Assembly (NCBI GenBank): GCA_023213315.1
Contig: JAKCPI010005713.1
Coordinates: 1-64,000, forward strand
Direction: 5' to 3'
DNA: 64,000 nt
Source of the DNA: Euborellia annulipes
Lineage: Eukaryota > Arthropoda > Insecta > Dermaptera > Anisolabididae
Positions 21,901 to 33,227 of this stretch are shown piece by piece (within the stretch, counting starts at the first letter, position 1; the number at the start of each line of letters is the position of its first letter). The notes beneath the pieces are model-generated. The model was not told the DNA's origin. It worked only from the letters and a program-made list of their open reading frames with translations, and searched no databases. Made by a program: the position numbers and the translations under genes.

Positions 21901-22597
21901 CCTCTTGCTTTCTCTTAAGGGGAAGGAATTGTAGTGCTGGCCACATCAGACTTTCAAATTTTTTTAACTTTTATCAGTAATGATATATCCAAAGGAAATT
22001 ATATCTATTTAAGGTGCTAAATAAGCCCATTCCAGCCACGTGCTAGTCAATAGGCCGACTCTGCATTTCCTTTCTCCCCTTACCAACGGGCTTAGCGTTG
22101 CCCAGCGCAGCGCCCAGCCCGCAGACCAATTTCCACCTTCGAGTCTCAAAGATCTAATATTCTTACCATAGTATTTTTTAACTCACTTGTACCAATCCAA
22201 TTCGGCCAACCAGTGTATCAAAATTTGCGAACGCCTTGTCGTTCGAATATTGTAAATACTGCAATATAAAATAAAAGTATTTTTAATATATCCATCTCGG
22301 TTATAATTTATATAATTGACCCATATCCACTCCTGAGGCCTTAAGGAAAAGAATAGCCCGTCATCATTATAGGACAAACCATTGGAAAGATAGATAAATA
22401 TCTGCCTGATGGAAAATTAGAAGTAGGCAAGGAATGGAAAGAGTTAAAGAATCAAGTAAAGCATTATAAGTATTCCAGTAGTATAGCAAAACTGAATGCT
22501 TTGAAAATATATTGTAAAGGGACTGAATCTGGGGAGGATTAAGCTCTTTTTAATTATATGAGAGAGTGGGAATTTTTCTTTCATAAAAAGAAAGAAG
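21901..22597. other. Mixed unique/retroelement-like DNA
   Basis: Short broken frames near 22380-22560 (GKEWKELKNQVKHYKYSSS, then an in-frame TAA) look like decayed Gag, but I cannot place the family. Nothing else is seen. Confidence 0.3.
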
Positions 22598-23110
22598 TTA
22601 ATTCAATCCAATGGAAGGTCTATCGCAATGAAAAGCGAGCCAGCAAGAATGCTCTGATTCTGCAGGGGACAAAAGATAAGACGTGGAGAACAGGCCTCTA
22701 TTAAGTCTCTTAAGCTGAGGAGAATTTTGTGTGAGAGCAAAAGAGACAGATAGAGTTTTAGGCGCGCGAGTCCGCAAGGCGGCGACACAAAACAGAGAGG
22801 TCTTCGAGGGTCTGAGTTGGTCAGCAGAAAAGTCTTGAGAAATGATCAAGGATCGCGGGAGGGAGATTGGCGTCAGGACTGGAACGAGAAAGAACCTGGT
22901 GGCGTGAGAGGGTGTCCCAGGGGGTGAGTCGGCGCCGAGATAGCTGAAAAGTGTAAAGTTTTTTTTATTAAGTATGAAAGCGGTGTTGTAATTTCGCAAG
23001 GCATCCCCCCATCTTCTCTCTCTCCCTGTAGGTAGGAGAAATAACCCAGTACCAGTTCCTGGAAAGAACACCCGCCCGCCGGTGGTCCGAGGTGAAGGTA
23101 AGATCACCCA
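22598..23110 (+). mobile_element. Diverged LTR B-like fragment
   Basis: Shares tgtgagagcaaaagagacag and neighbouring phrases with LTR B (8975, 27645) but differs elsewhere. Long open frames on the minus strand across it are shadows of the LTR. Confidence 0.45.
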
Positions 23111-24082
23111 CAACCCGGTGTTTTACCAAAGAATATAAGTCTGGCCGTATCAAATAAATGTAAACGCAAGGTCTAGACAAGAGACAGATCTGATTCTTTC
23201 TCATGGATAATAAAATTGTTATCAGCAATATCATATAGCGGCTGGAAAGAAAGTCAAATGAGATTTCTCATGATATATGATTTTGCTGAATTGCGAAAAT
23301 GACATCTGCAAAGCAATATGAACTGTCGAGTTGCACCTAGAAGTCAACAAAAATAAGAGTATGCATTTACCGTGGGACCAGTTATATAAACAAAACCCCT
23401 AACCAAGCATTGATAAGAGCCCACACAATCCGAGCCTATAAAAGACCTCAGATTGCATGGACTCTTGTTCTTCATTTTCTTCATATTCTTTCCGTTTGTA
23501 ACCGACGCGAAATCCACGTCGTACGTTTTAATAATTCTCACCATACGAACTTGTATCAAACTCGATTTATTCATATATTCAATGTATTGAAATTAGATTG
23601 TAGAAAAAAGTAAATAAATTTTTATTTATTTATTTTGTGTACCACCAATAAATAACTGTCGCAGTGCGGTAGGACAAATTTACTACAGTACGAGGAAAAA
23701 TATTACGGTATCACCAAAAGTGCTACAGTAAATCGCTCAACGTGCTACATCAAAAAGTACGGTCGTTCTCTAGAACATTTGCTTGCGACAACCTGCCACT
23801 CCAACACTCGATACCACCACGACTTAACAACACACTACATCTAAGAAAATCGAAACGTGCTCAAAGTTGTCATCAAGCCAACGACGTCATTGCCTTTGCC
23901 GAAGAACAAACGTCCAAGGTAACCGAGCCAGTCAGCGACTTCAAGTCATCACGACACCCGCTCAACCGACAACAAGACTCAACGCGACACCTGAGCCTAG
24001 TCACCTCAACTACTAGCATCCAGTCGATAATCGCACAAGATACAAGAACATAAGCATAACATAAGCTCCTGAATCACCCTGG
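23111..24082 (+). mobile_element. Putative further LTR with TATA, and flank
   Basis: gagcctataaaagacctcag near 23430 resembles a retroelement TATA plus initiator region; AATAAAT follows near 23610. The following 23650-24080 is ACA-rich with no recognised feature. Boundaries unknown. Confidence 0.3.
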
Positions 24083-24130
24083 GTCGGACCGTAAGGTAAG
24101 GACATCACCCACGGGGTCGAGAGTTTACAT

Positions 24131-24145
24131 TGGTGTCAGAAGTGG
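24131..24145 (+). promoter_or_regulatory. Primer-binding site of family B copy 3
   Basis: TGGTGTCAGAAGTGG directly follows the LTR end TTTACA plus one T; identical to 9846-9860. Confidence 0.7.
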
Positions 24146-24208
24146 TCGCCTTGCAAAAAGAGGCTTTGAAAATTTTTTTTGTGTCTCTTCTTACCTCTCG
24201 GGCCGAGT

Positions 24209-25012
24209 ATGGACGCGGCGGGTGGGGCTCGGTCCCGGAAATTGGGAGAACGGAAGGATGGGGAGGTACGGACGGACCTGGTTGAACCGGAGGAGGCTAA
24301 GGTAGAGGCGGGGTTGAGGGGGGAGGTTGAGGAGCTACGGCGGCGTTTGTCGCGGTTGGAGGTGGGAGGGGTTCCTCGTAGAGAGGGACCAGGGCCCATC
24401 CAGGTGGAGGTAGAGCTGCGTCGGGAGCTTGCGAAGCTCCGACAGGAGTTGGCGGAGCTGCGAGGCATCGTACAGGGGTTGGAGCCGGCACCCCCGCGGG
24501 GGGCTGGCGGCCCTTCGGGCGCCGGGACGGCGGCATCGGAGACGGCGGTCGCGAACGAGCTGGTGCGGTGGATAGGCAGGTTGCGGCAGACCCCGAGGGG
24601 GCAGCCGCGACCCCCGATGCCGGAGGTGACCATCAGGGAGGCCCACGACGGGTCGGAGGGGATGCCGCTACCTAAGAAGGAGGAGTTAGCTGGCGGGAAA
24701 TGCCACGGCTGCGGTGGGGTGGGGCATTTCATCCGCCAGTGCCCGGGAGCGAGGTGCTACAGGTGTGGCGAGAAGGGACACATGGCGAAGGGTTGCCCGC
24801 GGGGTGGAGGTTCGGAGGGTGCGGCGGGGGCTTGCTACGTATGTGGGTCCCGGGGGCATGTCGCTCGGGATTGTCCCGGCCGGTGGCGGCGTGACGCGAA
24901 GAGGCGGGGTCGGGGGGGATCCCGAGTTGAGATTCGAGATGCCGCGGTCGAGAGGCGGGGAGGGGGGGTCTCGCCTCAGGCGACGCCCCACTCCCGGCGG
25001 GTGCCGTGGTGA
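24209..25012 (+). CDS. Family B gag-like protein, intact frame, three CCHC zinc knuckles
   Basis: 267 codons from ATG 24209 to TGA 25010-25012. Residues ~1-25 are basic and Gly/Arg-rich. Residues ~25-95 form a heptad-like charged coiled coil ([20 protein letters not shown], then [20 protein letters not shown]). A Pro/Ala-rich linker follows, then three retroviral-type CCHC knuckles at about residues 168-226: [28 protein letters not shown] and [14 protein letters not shown]. The tail is Arg-rich. Compared with the 20489 copy, the last ~30 residues are out of frame. No capsid fold or protease is recognised, and the protein is much shorter than normal Gag. Likely role: binding and packaging of element RNA, inferred from the knuckles. 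GC content is much higher than flanking DNA. Confidence 0.7.
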   Translation: MDAAGGARSRKLGERKDGEVRTDLVEPEEAKVEAGLRGEVEELRRRLSRLEVGGVPRREGPGPIQVEVELRRELAKLRQELAELRGIVQGLEPAPPRGAGGPSGAGTAASETAVANELVRWIGRLRQTPRGQPRPPMPEVTIREAHDGSEGMPLPKKEELAGGKCHGCGGVGHFIRQCPGARCYRCGEKGHMAKGCPRGGGSEGAAGACYVCGSRGHVARDCPGRWRRDAKRRGRGGSRVEIRDAAVERRGGGVSPQATPHSRRVPW

Positions 25013-25511
25013 TTAGCTCCGACTCTGAATAGGCCGGGGGGGGGGCGGGACGACCTCGGGCTGGGGTGTTGATTTATGAAATTTTTTTTTGTGGTGTTGC
25101 TCTTCTTTTTGACCTTCTTTTGATTTTTTTTTTTTGGGTGTAATTTTCCGGGGGAATTAGTTTATGCAGTTTGAAAAAGTAAATAAAGGGACGTAGCTCC
25201 TAGACTGGTAACTGGTATTCCGAAAGGAATTGGCAGAATTGTGGTTTTTAAATCACTCATTAATAAAATTTTAGTTGTCGCAGGGATTTGGTTTGTGGTG
25301 GGGGTATATGGATGGAACTTCGGTTTAGGACCGGGTGTCCGTATTACCCTTGCATTGGGCGCATTTGTTTTGATGTTGGTTTATGAAGTTTTTTTTTGGT
25401 CATGTCTTGTTTTTTTTTGAGATTGGATATTTTTTTTTTCTCCTTCTCTCTCTTTAACTATTCCTCTTGGTTCAAATTTTTTTTGTCGTCGCTTGGCGGG
25501 CGCCGGGTGAA

Positions 25512-25532
25512 TGTGAGCTTAGTCACCTCATA
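25512..25532 (+). repeat. Hairpin module copy 1
   Basis: Stem TGTGAG/CTCATA (one G-T pair), loop CTTAGTCAC. Confidence 0.45.
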
Positions 25533-25966
25533 ATCACGAATCCGGTCGTGGCGTGGAAATAAATTTATACATATTAAAATTGAATTTTTGTTGCAGGAAT
25601 TCACAAGAATAATACTAGATTGTGTTTTTGGTTTTTTGAATTTTTTTGGGCTTGATTTTTTTTTGTGGGGCTTGTTTTTTTTTGTTCGGCGAATTCCCCT
25701 GGATAATAAGAGCTTTTATATAGGCATTTTTGGTTTTATGATTTTTTTTTCTGGGTGAGTTTTTTTTTTGTGTGTTGGCCCGTTTGGTGAGGGTTGGGGC
25801 TTGATTCCTGGCTAACGGTCGGGGTAGCCCCGTAAAAGGCCGGTTTTTGGTGGGGGGTGGATGGATACTACCCCCGTATTTGTAGCTGAGTTTTAGGTGT
25901 CATTTTGAATATGACGGGTGGGCTTCTATATTTTTTTTTGGAGGGTCAAAAGGGGGGGGGGAGCGG

Positions 25967-25989
25967 GTATGTGCCTAGTCAACACATAC
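25967..25989 (+). repeat. Hairpin module copy 2
   Basis: Perfect 7-bp stem GTATGTG/CACATAC with loop CCTAGTCAA; an outer G-T pair can extend it. Confidence 0.55.
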
Positions 25990-26266
25990 TAGTTCCTCTC
26001 CTCACCGCCCAGGGGGGCGGGGTGACCCGTATGAAGCCCGTTTTGATGGTGGTTGGGTCGCGATAGTTGTGAGTAGTATTTTTTTTTTGTAGGTGAGTTT
26101 TTATGCGAGGGGCTGGCTTCTATATCTATATATATTTTTTTTAGTGTTATTTAGGTGCGGGGGTAGACTTCGATTTGTTTTTTTCTCTTCTCTTGGTTTT
26201 ACTCTCCCTATTTTTATGTTCTTCTGTCGAAATATTTCCTTTTTGGTGGGCCTTGGGGGGGGAGGG

Positions 26267-26289
26267 GTGTGTGCCTAGTCACCACACAC
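26267..26289 (+). repeat. Hairpin module copy 3
   Basis: Perfect 7-bp stem GTGTGTG/CACACAC with loop CCTAGTCAC. Compared with copy 2, the third stem pair changed A-T to G-C on both strands. Confidence 0.55.
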
Positions 26290-27452
26290 TCACTTCGCCC
26301 GGAGTGGCTCGTAGGAGGCTTGCTTTGGTGGGGGGTAGATGGGTGCACTTTCGGTTTAGGACCGAGTGGCCGGATAACCCCTGGTTCGGAGGCTTCTATA
26401 TTTTTTTTCTTTTCCGTTCTCTCCTTCTTGGTAAGATTTTCCCAAAGTTTCACCCTTTTTCAAATAATTTTTTTTAAAGAAAGAATAATCTACTTCTGTT
26501 CTGCCAATTTGCAAATTCTTCCCCTGTACTCTAATAACTTTTATTTTTTTTCTCTTGGTTTTTTTTTTTGGCGGTTTGCGAAGGTTGGTAATAATGGAAT
26601 TTATTTGCATAAATAGATAGAAGACTCCTTGAGCGCGTGAGGAGGGTCCTCAAGCTGGTCACGAGAGGCAGAAGAGATGGGGGCTCGAAATTCTCTCGGT
26701 GAGCCGTGGGTGCCTTGAGCGGGCGGCGGACGTCGTCCGAGGCTGGTGGGGGGGGGGGGGGGGGGTAGGCCATCCCAGCTCTGCTGGGGATGGGATGGCG
26801 CACGCCCCCGATGGTGGGGTGGAAACGAGGTTGAATGTAACCCTTGGGTGTTGGAGAGAAGAAATTTTTTTTTTGTGTATTGGTATTAATTGTTTTGCAT
26901 GTATTAGTGTTAAGTAGAATTAAGTTGCATTGTGTAGGGGTGGGCTATGACCAACTCGGATAGGTTGTGTGACCAACTCGAATATCATAGTGCGATCAGT
27001 GTCTGTCGGGCGGTTTCAGTGCGTGCGTGGGAAGCGTGTGCGTTAAGCAGGACGCGTGTGGTGTACAGAATGGACATGTTTGCGGTTGGACAATTGTGCT
27101 CGTGGCAGCGGGTATGAGGGGAAAAACAGACAATTTTTTTTTTTTCTTTCCCCTTCTTCCTTGATAACTGGCAGTGAAAGAGGCGGCTAAGTATTGTGGC
27201 GGATCATGAATGGAACTCTTGTATAGTCCTAGATCCGCCGTGTGCTGGAAGGTAGGAGTGTGAAGAGAGAAATGGACAATTTTTTTTTCTCCCTTGGAAT
27301 CTCACACTTAAAGGGTGACATACTGGGCCGTCTGTCACGGTGGGTGGCCACGGCACGTCAGGACAGTTTGTGTGCGTGCAGGCGAGGACAGTTTTTGGTT
27401 TGAAATATGGACACCCTTACGGGTGTCCACATTTTTTTTTTGCCGTCGGTGG

Positions 27453-28562
27453 TGTAACGAGGCGGGCCCGGGCCTCATGGGTTTATATCGATTTGGAGAG
27501 AGTATTCCTTTTTATTTTTCGAGAAGTGTAAATAAGATGACCACAGTGAAATGCGAGACCGGATATCAGTAGATTTATGCTGATCCAGCACCAGCGCGCA
27601 CGACACAAGCGAGCTATAAACCTCGAAAAATAAAGAGGAATCTCTCGTGAGAGCAAAAGAGACAGAAGAGAAAAACTTCGAGAAACATCGCCAGAGGGCA
27701 GATCTCTTCAGGCCAAGTTTGAGGTGGACGAAGGGATGGAAAATGACACGATGACAATTTTTCTGAATTGGATTGGTCATTCTGGTTTGTTGTGCTCTGT
27801 GAGACGGAGGTGAACCCTGAGGCCTGCGAGGGAGGAATTTCCGGGTGTGGCAGAGTGGGGTGTCGGCGCCAGTGATTTTGGAACCTTGGACCCGGTGGTG
27901 AGGACGTCAACAGCAGTTTTTCGACGGTCAGGTACTGTGGAAGTCACCGTGGGGTTTTTGCGTTCGTGTGTGTGTTCGAGTTGGTCAGGGGGTAGGGAAG
28001 AGACCAGGAACTGGCTAGTTTTAGGATTAGCTTTAAGATAGGGAGACTCCCAACAATTTCGTATCTCGTTTTGTTGATTGTTAAACTCATTTTGTTTTTT
28101 TTTTGTTTTGGTATTATATCCACTCAGGAGAGGGGGAGAGAGAGAGAGAGAGAGAGAGAGAAATCTGAAAGCACACTTTCGTTGTTTTTTTTTCTTCTTT
28201 CCCCGGAAGGGAGTGTCGAAATTTCGCGAGGGTGAGGAATTGCGTTTTATTTTTTTGTTTTCATATTTTCTCTCTCTAACTCGGCCTTGGTCCTGTGTGT
28301 TTTTCTTATTGTTGTTTTATATTTTTTTTTATTTTCTTAATTTCATGTAAATTTTAAATTGATGTCTAAATATTTTTTTTTATACTTATTAAATATTATT
28401 TAAACTTCACCCACAAAATTTATTTTGTTTTTTTTTTAAAGTAGAGTTTCCGCCCCAAATTTCGTCCACCGTCTAGGTAGCGGAGGATACGCTAACTTCG
28501 GAGTAGACGACGTCGGTCGGACCGTAAGGTAAGAACATCACCCACGGGGTCGAGAGTTTACA
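27453..28562 (+). mobile_element. LTR of family B, 3' LTR (copy 3)
   Basis: 1110 bp from TGTAACGAGG to GTTTACA, collinear with 8786-9844. Differences are mostly indels in T tracts and a longer (GA)n run at 28131-28161, plus a short insertion (ggaagtcaccgtggggttttt) near 27939. Confidence 0.85.
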
Positions 28563-29072
28563 CCATCATTTTTTTGCATTAAATTATTTTTATATTGAAA
28601 AAAAAAACTCTTTTATTATTATTTATTATTTTTTTTTTAAACCCTCTTTCACCCTTTTCAGCAAAAGATCGCCCCAACCTGAAATTATTCATTTATTTTA
28701 TTTTTTTCTTTAGCCTTTTTGGCGTTAACAACCACCCAACAAAATAAATATATAGAGCCTATGTGTGCTTGTGAGGGAATGTTTTTGGCAGATTGACAAT
28801 AACCCATAAAAGTGCAGTACTTTAAGTGTAGATTTTAAGAAAGAAAATGTAATTTAGAAATAAGAAAGCTATCAACATCCATAATCATGTATAATCAAAG
28901 GACTTTAACATCTTATATTTTATATCCTTTGTATTATCCAGTGTTCAATAAACATTATAAACCATTAAAATTAAAAAAATCATTGAATATCCTTGGTTCC
29001 AAGTTACCGATAGAAAACATGATGGTTAAAGGACTTAGATACTTGTTATGATGGAGTTGATGTTGCAAATCA
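28563..29072. other. AT-rich DNA
   Basis: Poly-T and ATT runs; no gene or repeat recognised. Confidence 0.4.
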
Positions 29073-29300
29073 TTGAATCATGTCAGAACAAAAAGATTTC
29101 TTGAATCTGGTGCGATTCCTCTGTTGGGTTGGTTATTACAAAAAATTGGAGGAGTAGCAGACTATGATGACATTCAACAGATTAATCAGAAGTTGAATGA
29201 TCTTACAGACTATTCTAATACTGTTAGGAATGTTCTTAAGACTCAAGATCAATCTCTTCAAATCACCCTAATGGCCTCTGCAGCCGAAAAAGGGGAATAA
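29073..29300 (+). pseudogene. Possible env (F-like) fragment of a retroelement
   Basis: A 75-codon frame contains a hydrophobic LLGWLLQKIGGVADYDD-like stretch followed by a heptad-type helix with LNDLTDYSNTV and a Gln/Asp-rich end. A glycine-rich hydrophobic segment followed by a coiled coil is the layout after the cleavage site of F-like Env proteins of insect retroelements. It is not continuous with the env relic at 15726-16304. Identification is by layout only; an unrelated helical protein is possible. Confidence 0.35.
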
Positions 29301-29327
29301 AAAAAAAGTTGCAAATCACATCTTTAA

Positions 29328-29719
29328 GGTGCGCGTCTCGAAAAGTCGTTAGAAAGCTTTTGACTACCGAGTTCCTCGAGGCGGCAAGAGATGGCGTTAG
29401 TGTTCCCCATAGGAAAACAAGGGACAAATTGCATTTCATTCTAGACTTTCCAGCTAATTAATTAAAGGGCAAAAAATTAATTATTCTTTAACACAATGAT
29501 TACTAATTTAATTATCTATAAGATATAGAGCTCCTTTTTAAAAATATCTTTTATTTAATGCGATTAATCTAAAAAAAAATTTTTTTTTTCGAAAATCAAA
29601 AAAGGGCTTCTATAAGTTGTAGATATTTTAAATAGCTTTAATTTAAAAAAAATTTGAGGTCGATAGCTTCAAAATTGTGGCCGCAAAGTCCCAAAATTAG
29701 CACCCCCGAGACGCGCACC
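29328..29719 (+). mobile_element. TTAA-flanked MITE, family M (copy 2)
   Basis: Both ends intact: ttta-TTAA type left flank (TTAA 29324-29327), TIR ggtgcgcgtctcg, body, cgagacgcgcacc, TTAA 29720-29723. Same family as 3332, 41680 and 51407. Confidence 0.85.
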
Positions 29720-29723
29720 TTAA

Positions 29724-30016
29724 CACAAAAGTGCAAAGCTAAGGTCTAGCCTAAATAACACGTGCAATATATTTCATCATAGAAAAAGATCAAGTAATTA
29801 AATAAAATGATGACAAATGTGTACCATGGTGGAAGGAAATCTATGATGCTGACCACACTAAAACCGTGAGAATAAGCAGTCAAGTGTACCATGCCTATAA
29901 AAGAGGCAGGTCCGATAGACCAGATTATTTGTATCCAGTCTCTCTTTAAGAGACGATCTGATACATTCATCCACCAGCACTCACCGACCCTAGGGTCCAT
30001 TTACATATATATATAA
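29724..30016. other. Unique-looking spacer
   Basis: No gene or repeat recognised; the phrase tcatccaccagcactcaccga (29967) recurs near 31496. Confidence 0.35.
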
Positions 30017-31035
30017 AGGGTTTTCCAATAAGAGGTGTTATTTTGAATAGCCCGCTATTTCGGTAGATGTCATTTTTGAAGCTGTAATTTTTTGACATTT
30101 TGTTGTGAGGCCAAAAGACACGAGAGAGAGAGAGATACAAAATTTGATATTTGGAAACCAAAGCTCTATTTTTAAATACATTCGATGGCAAAATTTGATA
30201 TATGTCTAGAACAAGACACACCTGTAAAGATTCCCACAGAAAAGCGCAAATTTTGCTATTGGAATCGTTACACGTGTGTCTGTTCCCCTGGGAATGGGGG
30301 ACTATTGTGTGGAAAAAAAGGCATAAAAAGCCATCCCCCACTCCCGGGAGGGATTATTCTCTCTCTCGACCTCCTAAGTAACAGACCTGGTGTATTGAAC
30401 GGCCACAATAAACGTATATTTCAAACTGCGACACTTATTATTAAAATCCCAAAAAAAATCCCCTCGAGAAAGCAACACACAACAATTTGACAAGTAGAAA
30501 CTACGCCATTAATAAAAATGGAACGATACTCGCTTCAACAACGCAATGAAATTATTAAAATTCACTATAAAAATAATGAAAATTTGGCAGCGACGTTCGT
30601 AAAACTAAAACAATTTTGGGTCGTCGTGAAGCACCTTGTCGGAGCGCAATACAGGAATTGGTGGAAAAATACGAGCTGTTAGGACAAGTTAGTAATGTGA
30701 AGAACAAAACCCATGCACAACTGAGAATATTGCTGCTGTAGCCCAAAGTGTTGAAGAAAACCCAGGTTTGTCCATTCCTCGTCGTTTTTTGGAAGTGGGC
30801 ATTTCACAAACGTCATTACAACGTATTTTGCATAAATACTTGGGTCTTAAGGCTTATAACGTTCAGTTAACACATGAACTCAAGCAGGCCGATCATCAAC
30901 AACGTCGTGTCTTTGCTGATTGGGTCCTTGAAATGCATAAAAATGATCCGGAATTTCATCGAAAACAACTGTGCTTGGCATTGCCCCGACCAGGCAACAA
31001 CGAGGCTACTTCAGAGTATCGGTACGAAAATATCT
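30017..31035 (+). pseudogene. Mariner-like transposase relic, N-terminal half
   Basis: aaagggttttccaataagag at 30017 looks like a terminal inverted repeat. The frame beginning at ATG 30518 (MERYSLQQRNEIIKIHYKNN) is the first helix-turn-helix of a mariner-type transposase, then breaks by frameshift around 30600-30740. 30745-30960 resumes in another frame with the second HTH and linker (LSIPRRFLEVGISQTSLQRI, then HELKQADHQQRRVFADWVLE). The match ends near 30975; the DDE catalytic domain is absent. The 30110-30490 stretch separating the TIR from the ATG is unusually long and may be a separate insertion (it begins tgtgaggcc and ends near acacaaca). Confidence 0.65.
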
Positions 31036-31140
31036 CTCTGCTCAGGAAACAGTTTCGGTTTTAATGAAATATAACCATCATCAGTCCTGCTGAGCTGATG
31101 GTTATATTTAATTAAAACCGAAACTGTTTCCTGAACAGAG
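31036..31140. repeat. 105-bp near-perfect palindrome
   Basis: ctctgctcaggaaacagttt... at 31036 is mirrored by ...aaactgtttcctgaacagag ending 31140, around a 10-bp loop (tcctgctgag). It starts where the transposase match ends. Confidence 0.8.
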
Positions 31141-31917
31141 TTTTATTTCGTGGAGACTGATATCCTGGCTGCCTGTTTGAATACAACAGCCACTTTAACC
31201 CTTCAAGCATTTGCAAAATATTCTTGTTGGTAAAAAACTGACTTCAAGAGAGGCTTGTGAAAATGAGCCAGTCAAGTTTTTTACCTTTAGGGATGAGAAT
31301 AAATCCGATAATTTTAATTTTGTTAATTTCATCGTCGAAATAAAAAGAAAAAATGTTTTTAAGTTCATCCAATATTAAGAATAATTGAGATATGCAAAGT
31401 CGAATGACTTGTCATGATGGTATCGACGGAATCCATTAATTTTTAGTTTTTAAGTTGAAATAGTTGAAATATAAATAAATTTGTAAAAAAAGCATTCATC
31501 CATCAGCACTCACCGAATTAGCCTATATTTAGAAAAAATAAACAGTCTCTAAAATTAATTTTAAAGTTTTTCCTTTTTCCAAAAATTGTATCTGCTTGTA
31601 TAGCCATACAATTAAAATTTTTTTTTTTTAATTTTTATATTCTTTTTTTTTTCATTTACGCTGTTTAAATTCTCGTATATGTGAGTTTTTAAAATTATTG
31701 GTGGCTCCTCAATGTAAATATAATAATAATAAAAGTGAGATTCAAGAAAAAATTAATTAATCCTAGTTAAGTGAATCACAATATCAAAATAACTAGCCTA
31801 TATGGAGTTGTATTTAGTATACTATACTTGAAAGCCAATTATGAAAGACATTTTTGAGTTAGATTTTATTAGAATCTCAAATGCATTTGGCAAAAATTTT
31901 TATTTATATCCTTCGGT
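31141..31917. other. AT-rich spacer
   Basis: No coding or repeat structure recognised except poly-T tracts near 31618-31650. Confidence 0.35.
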
Positions 31918-32092
31918 CAGGGCCGGATCTAGGGGGGGGGGGAGCAGTGGGTGCATGTGTCCCGGGCAGCAATTAAAGAAAGATTTACTAAAAGAAAAAA
32001 GGTCAAATGATATGAATTTTGTATAGAAAATTTTAAGGAGGGGGCGGCAAATTAAATTTTTCCCCCTAGAAAATCTCGTAGTTCCGGCCATG
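31918..32092 (+). mobile_element. Small MITE, family P (copy 1)
   Basis: Inverted ends cagggccggatct and agttccggcc; inside are a G tract, then cagcaattaaagaaagattt, then a pyrimidine-rich Ccccct end. Other copies: 36227-36371 (-), 39468-39645 (+), 40008-40196 (+). Confidence 0.7.
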
Positions 32093-32132
32093 CCTTCAGT
32101 TCAAATGAACAGAAGGTTAAATCAATGAATAC

Positions 32133-32421
32133 ATGGGCGTAGCCCGACATCTTTTTAGGGGAGATGCAATTAATATACCAGGGTATACAAAAATTCACGA
32201 TGGGAAAAATATACTGTATATTTCTTTTTAATCTTGTTTCTTTTTAATAGACAAAAAATTTTCAGACCAAGACAGGGTAAATCCGATCAAATCGGCCCGG
32301 CCCCCCTTCTCAGAACCCTCTCCGACCCAAGAAAAATTGAGTCAATATGGGGCCTACTGGGCCGCCCGGAAGATGGATGGTCCCTTGCCCCCCAGCCAAA
32401 TTTTCTAATTACGCCCATGCC
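32133..32421 (+). mobile_element. MITE family Q, diverged copy
   Basis: Starts catgggcgtagccc and ends aattacgcccatgcc. The right half (cagaaccctctccgacccaagaaaaattgag) matches copies at 52111-52304 and 57741-57934. Confidence 0.55.
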
Positions 32422-32941
32422 AATCAGCCCCCTGATAAGCACATACACACAAGAACAAGAAGTCCGCCGCTAGCCCCGGTATGATGATTTTTGTAATTCT
32501 TACATAAATTTTATTTTCATTCTCAATTCGAATTGATTTTTCATCTAAATAAGATTTGGTGGCTGTGAATGTAATAGATTTTTCATCTTTTCTTGAAATA
32601 TTCCCTAAATAGTGAAATAATCTGTATATAACGGGTAGGGCCTAACAAGAGAAAAGATTAAAATTATCGCGAACATACTGGTACAATAATGAATCAGATA
32701 TTAAAAAGCACTTATAGTTCATCCCCTCCCCCCCACTTATAGTACAGCCCCCCTTCCTCCCGAAGGCAAAACTTGGCTGTGCCACTGTAAAATATAAAAA
32801 TGAGATTTATTTTGATATCCATCAACAAAAATAAATTTCACATTTATATCTACTTTTTTTAATTAAGAAATGGAAAAAAAAATCTTTTAGAATTTATGAA
32901 GGGTGTTATTAAATGCATTTGAGAATCTAATTATCAGTTAG

Positions 32942-33227
32942 TTAACAATTAATTTGAGAAAACCCGTTTAAAGAGATGATTCCTCGTTGATAGACATCGT
33001 AATCGGAGGCTGAGTTGATGACAATCGTCAGGAGTTTCTCAGCTGCCAACGGATGCCAAACACCAAATGTACAACTTGAATCATCATTTGTCTCCCAATA
33101 ATGACAACGTTTGGTTAGACGTACTGATGGCACGTATTCAAGGACAGATACGTGACGACATTGCTCCAACATAAGTCCGATACCCAAGAAACCGGAACTG
33201 GGCGGATTACGACGTAATCGTACCGAA
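32942..33227 (-). CDS. ST6Gal: ST6Gal exon 7 (motifs S, III, VS) and stop
   Basis: 286 nt from acceptor tgattttag to TAA at 32944-32942. Carries PPSSGFLGIGLMLEQC, the CHYWETNDDSSC loop, HPLAAEK and the terminal Cys. A candidate AATAAA lies at 32811-32806. Confidence 0.93.

Larger units (their letters stand above)
25013..27452 (+). other. Non-coding internal region of LTR element B with repeated modules
   Basis: This 2.4 kb alternates long T tracts with GC-rich blocks and has no sustained coding frame. Two kinds of block recur. The first is a hairpin with loop CYTAGTCAM at 25512, 25967 and 26267. The second is a segment of the form cccgtangaggc...ttggtggggggtngatgg at about 25828, 26025 and 26309. 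A cggtttaggaccg segment occurs at 25322 and 26353. Other perfect hairpins include ggacacccttacgggtgtcc at 27409 and catcccagc/gctggggatg near 26770. A structured packaging or regulatory RNA is inferred. Confidence 0.5.
24083..28562 (+). mobile_element. Gag-only LTR retrotransposon, family B copy 3 (5' LTR truncated)
   Basis: Order: last ~47 bp of an LTR (ggtcggaccgtaaggtaagg to gagtttaca at 24129), tRNA-Leu-type PBS 24131-24145, gag-like CDS 24209-25012, a 2.4 kb GC- and T-tract-rich non-coding stretch, then an LTR at 27453-28562 starting TGTAACGAGG. No protease, reverse transcriptase, RNase H or integrase is visible in any frame. No clear polypurine tract precedes the 3' LTR, which is odd; the bases there are cgtcggtgg. 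The element must have been mobilised by enzymes supplied in trans, if this is its complete organisation. Confidence 0.65.

Noticed and set aside
22598..23234. 171- and 88-codon minus-strand frames
   Set aside because: They cover an LTR B-like fragment; no domain, compositional bias of the LTR explains them.
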